9,543 bases of DNA, taken from the NCBI GenBank assembly GCA_049316905.1, contig JBMOJH010000125.1:1-9543 (forward strand), written 5' to 3'. The position numbers and the translations under genes were made by a program. The notes beneath the pieces are model-generated. The model was given only the letters and a program-made list of their open reading frames with translations. It made no database searches and was not told the origin of the DNA. Below are positions 7,534 through 9,543 of the stretch, piece after piece. The stretch is from CAIPVR01 sp049316905. Its GTDB lineage: Bacteria; Actinomycetota; Acidimicrobiia; Acidimicrobiales; Microtrichaceae. The number at the start of each line of letters is the position of its first letter. The stretch's first letter is position 1.

Positions 7534-8192
7534 GTCGGGCGTCCCGGATGACCTCCCGGCCGGAGGTGATCCTCGGCATCAGCTGCGATTACCACGACTC
7601 GGCCGCCTGCGTCGTGGTTGGCGGCGAGGTGGTGGCCGCCGCGGAGGAGGAACGGTTCACCCGGCGCAAGCACGACGCCTCGCTGCCGGAGCGGGCCGTG
7701 GCCTCGTGCCTCTCGGTTGCCGGCGTCACCGCGGATCAGGTGGACGCCGTGGTGTTCCACGAGAAGCCCCTCGGGGTGCGCGTGGGTCGTGGCCGAATCG
7801 CTCCGGTTCGGCACCGCGCACCGGAAGTGGTCAGTGGTGGCCGTGGTCCTGCTCGGGCTGGTGCTCCTGGCCCTTGCGCTCACGGCACAGGTCACCGCCC
7901 CGCTGGTGCTGTACCCCTTCGCCTGATCGCCCCCGTCGCCCGTCAACCGGTCGGTCGGGCAGCGTCTGGGTGGCGCAGGATCGCGACCTCGCCGCCGTCG
8001 GGCATCCGCACGGTGCGCCATTCCCGCCAGCCCAGTTCAGTGGCCAGTCGGTCGAAGCGGTCGACCCGTTCGTCGGGTGTGAAGAGCGTCTGGCGATGGC
8101 GGGCGATCACCACGACCTTCTCGATGCCGTCGCCGCCCGCCCCGGTGGGGAACGGGCGGAGGTCCTCGCGGAGGACCCGTTCGGGCGCGTAG
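7530..8192 (+). pseudogene. NodU/CmcH-family carbamoyltransferase, N-terminal remnant
   Basis: Starts at ATG 7530, overlapping the lipoprotein stop; ATG 7548 is an alternative. The first 81 residues match the start of O-carbamoyltransferases: ILGISCDYHDSAACVV, then GGEVVAAAEEERFTRRKHD, and a helix leading to VDAVVFHEKPL. This is the ATP-grasping ASKHA-like YrdC-linked enzyme family (NodU, CmcH, TobZ) that transfers a carbamoyl group to hydroxyls of sugars or antibiotics. Full proteins have about 550-600 residues. Here similarity stops at Leu81 (codon 7770); the frame stays open to 8192, but the remainder is Arg/Ser/Pro-rich out-of-frame sequence lying over the DUF5989-like gene and antisense to the opposite-strand gene. 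The YrdC-like and C-terminal catalytic parts are absent, so no activity is expected. Deletion or misassembly are the likely explanations. Confidence 0.8.
7789..7926 (+). CDS. small single-pass membrane protein, DUF5989-like
   Basis: Encodes 45 residues from GTG 7789; the true start is uncertain because it lies right at the carbamoyltransferase breakpoint. A short basic N-terminus (RFGTAHRKW) is followed by one hydrophobic helix of about 20 residues and a C-terminus APLVLYPFA. This closely resembles the DUF5989 pattern as I remember it: a basic R-K-W segment, a Leu/Val-rich helix, and a terminal APF-Y-x-x-F. That family is commonly encoded beside carbamoyltransferases and SxtJ-like membrane proteins; its function is not known. 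Its presence directly after a carbamoyltransferase fragment supports both calls. No SxtJ-like gene follows: the next gene is on the other strand. Confidence 0.65.
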   Translation: MAESLRFGTAHRKWSVVAVVLLGLVLLALALTAQVTAPLVLYPFA

Positions 8193-9543
8193 GTGTCGGG
8201 GATCGAGATCACTGCGGGTCGCCCGTCGAGCTCCGCCGCCATCCCGACCGAGTTGCTGTTGAGCAACTGCATGTTGCCGGACATCACCACGTAGGTGCCG
8301 TACACACCGGTCGGCACCTCCGCGATCGCCCGGGCGACCGCGGTGTTGGCCGCCGACCAGTCGCGGGCCGCGGCAGCCGCGGCATCCCGCCGGGTCGGGC
8401 CGAAACGGGGGTCGTACTGGGCGAAGCCGTTCTCGTAGTGCGCCGATCCGGTCAGCCGTCCCGGGCCCGGTCCGATCCACCACCACGCCTGGCCGATCGT
8501 GGCGGCGGCGAGCACGATCGCCGCGGCGCCGAGCGCACCCTGCACGGGCCACCAGGCCCGGGCCAGTCCCGCGGTGACGAGCGCGAGGGCGAGCACGAGG
8601 AGCGGCAGTTCGAACCACACGCCGTTGTTCGTCGTCGAGACGAGGGCCGCGACGCCGCAGAGCACGGCCGCCGTCAGTGCGAGGCCCTCCCGGAGGTGCG
8701 GCGGCCACTCACCGCCGTTCCGTCGCAGCAGTACCGTCCGCACCAGGGAGGTCAGCAGCCCGATCACCACCAGCCAGACCAGCCATCGCCCGACCCCGAT
8801 CCCCTCGGTGAGGCGTTGCCAGCGGAACCCGACACGTTCGAGCACGCCGCCGGAACCGAACTTCCCGGCCCGTGGCCCGTAGCCGTAGCTCAACAGGTAC
8901 TTGGTGAGACCGGTCCAGTTGATGGCCCACCACGGCGCGGCCACGATCGCCGCGGCGGCGCCCGCCTTCACGAGGCCCCACCAGCTGCGCCGATCGCGCC
9001 CGGCGAGCACCGCCGCGGCGAGGAACAGCCCGGGGGCGAAACCGAGGGCCATCGTGCGGGTCATCACCATCAGCCCCACGAGCGAGCCGAACACCAGCGT
9101 CCAGTCGTTGCGCAGCCGATCCGAGGCGAGCAGTGCCCACGCCGCGAGCACGCAGCACGTGGCCGCTCCGAGGCCCAGCCAGTACGACTGCGTCGCGAGC
9201 GTGACGGTGGGGATCGTCGCGGCCACGAGGCCGGCGGCGATGGCCGCCCGTGGCCCGGACAGCCGCCGGGTCACCGCCGCGGTGCCGACCGCCAGGACCA
9301 CCAGGAGCACCGGCTGGATCATCATGACGGTCCGGGGATCCCGAGGGCCGAGCAACAGGAGCGGGACCGACAGGAGCGGGACCACCGGCCCCGTTCCGGT
9401 CGTGACCACCTCCCGCACGAACACCCAGGGCGCCGTGGGATCGATCACGCGCTGGAAGCGCAGGGCGTTGGCGATGTAGCCGGCCTCGTCCGGGTCGTAC
9501 GCCCCCACACGTCGGTGGGTCCAGATCCACACGGCGTGGCCGA
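7943..9543 (-). CDS. GT-C membrane glycosyltransferase (ArnT/PMT, GT39-like), 5' partial
   Basis: At least 529 residues are visible from GTG 9532. The frame remains open to the window edge and the usual first transmembrane helix before the acidic motif is not visible, so the start is probably outside the window. Near the visible N-terminus is YDPDEAGY (Asp13, Asp15, Glu16 counted from 9532), the acidic motif of the first extracytoplasmic loop that GT-C enzymes use for catalysis or metal binding. About ten hydrophobic segments follow up to residue ~360, with RSWW and AAPWWAINW typical of such proteins. The last ~165 residues form a soluble domain that includes YVVMSGNMQLLN and VVVIARHRQTLF. 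By family knowledge it transfers a sugar from a polyprenyl-phosphate donor outside the membrane. It converges on the plus-strand series and is probably transcribed separately. Acceptor and sugar are unknown. Confidence 0.85.
   Translation of the reverse strand, partial: GHAVWIWTHRRVGAYDPDEAGYIANALRFQRVIDPTAPWVFVREVVTTGTGPVVPLLSVPLLLLGPRDPRTVMMIQPVLLVVLAVGTAAVTRRLSGPRAAIAAGLVAATIPTVTLATQSYWLGLGAATCCVLAAWALLASDRLRNDWTLVFGSLVGLMVMTRTMALGFAPGLFLAAAVLAGRDRRSWWGLVKAGAAAAIVAAPWWAINWTGLTKYLLSYGYGPRAGKFGSGGVLERVGFRWQRLTEGIGVGRWLVWLVVIGLLTSLVRTVLLRRNGGEWPPHLREGLALTAAVLCGVAALVSTTNNGVWFELPLLVLALALVTAGLARAWWPVQGALGAAAIVLAAATIGQAWWWIGPGPGRLTGSAHYENGFAQYDPRFGPTRRDAAAAAARDWSAANTAVARAIAEVPTGVYGTYVVMSGNMQLLNSNSVGMAAELDGRPAVISIPDTYAPERVLREDLRPFPTGAGGDGIEKVVVIARHRQTLFTPDERVDRFDRLATELGWREWRTVRMPDGGEVAILRHPDAARPTG

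Noticed and set aside
7938..7960. GCCCG…CGGGC inverted repeat between the convergent genes as a terminator
   Set aside because: The stem is only 5 bp with a 13-base loop and no T-run on either strand; such short GC pairs are frequent by chance here.
1..9543. tRNA, rRNA, CRISPR array, insertion sequence or attachment site
   Set aside because: Coding regions fill nearly the whole window. I saw no repeat-spacer pattern, no transposase motif and no terminal inverted repeats. The deletion junction near 7770-7789 has no obvious flanking repeat.

Overview
The window is about 9.5 kb of very GC-rich DNA. High GC, frequent GTG/TTG start codons, an actinobacterial-style lipoprotein and two 'amidohydrolase family 2' proteins of the kind abundant in actinobacteria suggest an actinobacterium, perhaps of the Acidimicrobiia type. 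That placement is inferred from general character, not from a marker gene.

Plus strand, 1-7926: one tightly packed gene series with no intergenic gap above about 40 bp and several ATGA start/stop overlaps, so probably one transcript. In order: the 3' part of an NRPS-like synthetase (adenylation, carrier and thioesterase domains; the start lies outside the window); two consecutive TIM-barrel amidohydrolases; an aspartyl/asparaginyl beta-hydroxylase-like iron/2-oxoglutarate oxygenase; a divergent GT-B-like glycosyltransferase; a lipoprotein with a low-complexity Gly/Pro/Thr linker; the first ~81 residues of a NodU/CmcH-type carbamoyltransferase, broken off abruptly; and a 45-residue single-helix membrane protein resembling DUF5989, a family that accompanies carbamoyltransferases.

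Minus strand, 9543-7943: a multi-pass GT-C glycosyltransferase (ArnT/PMT, GT39-like) entering from the right edge and converging on the plus-strand series with only 16 bp between the stop codons.

Working together (inference): an acid lacking an alpha-amino group may be activated and carrier-bound by the synthetase and released by its thioesterase. The amidohydrolases, hydroxylase, glycosyltransferase and, before its truncation, the carbamoyltransferase would be tailoring enzymes. The lipoprotein and the GT-C enzyme point to the cell envelope as a possible destination. I do not recognise this gene combination as a described pathway. The two most notable points are the adenylation domain without the usual amino-acid-binding Asp and the carbamoyltransferase remnant joined almost directly to the DUF5989-like gene.
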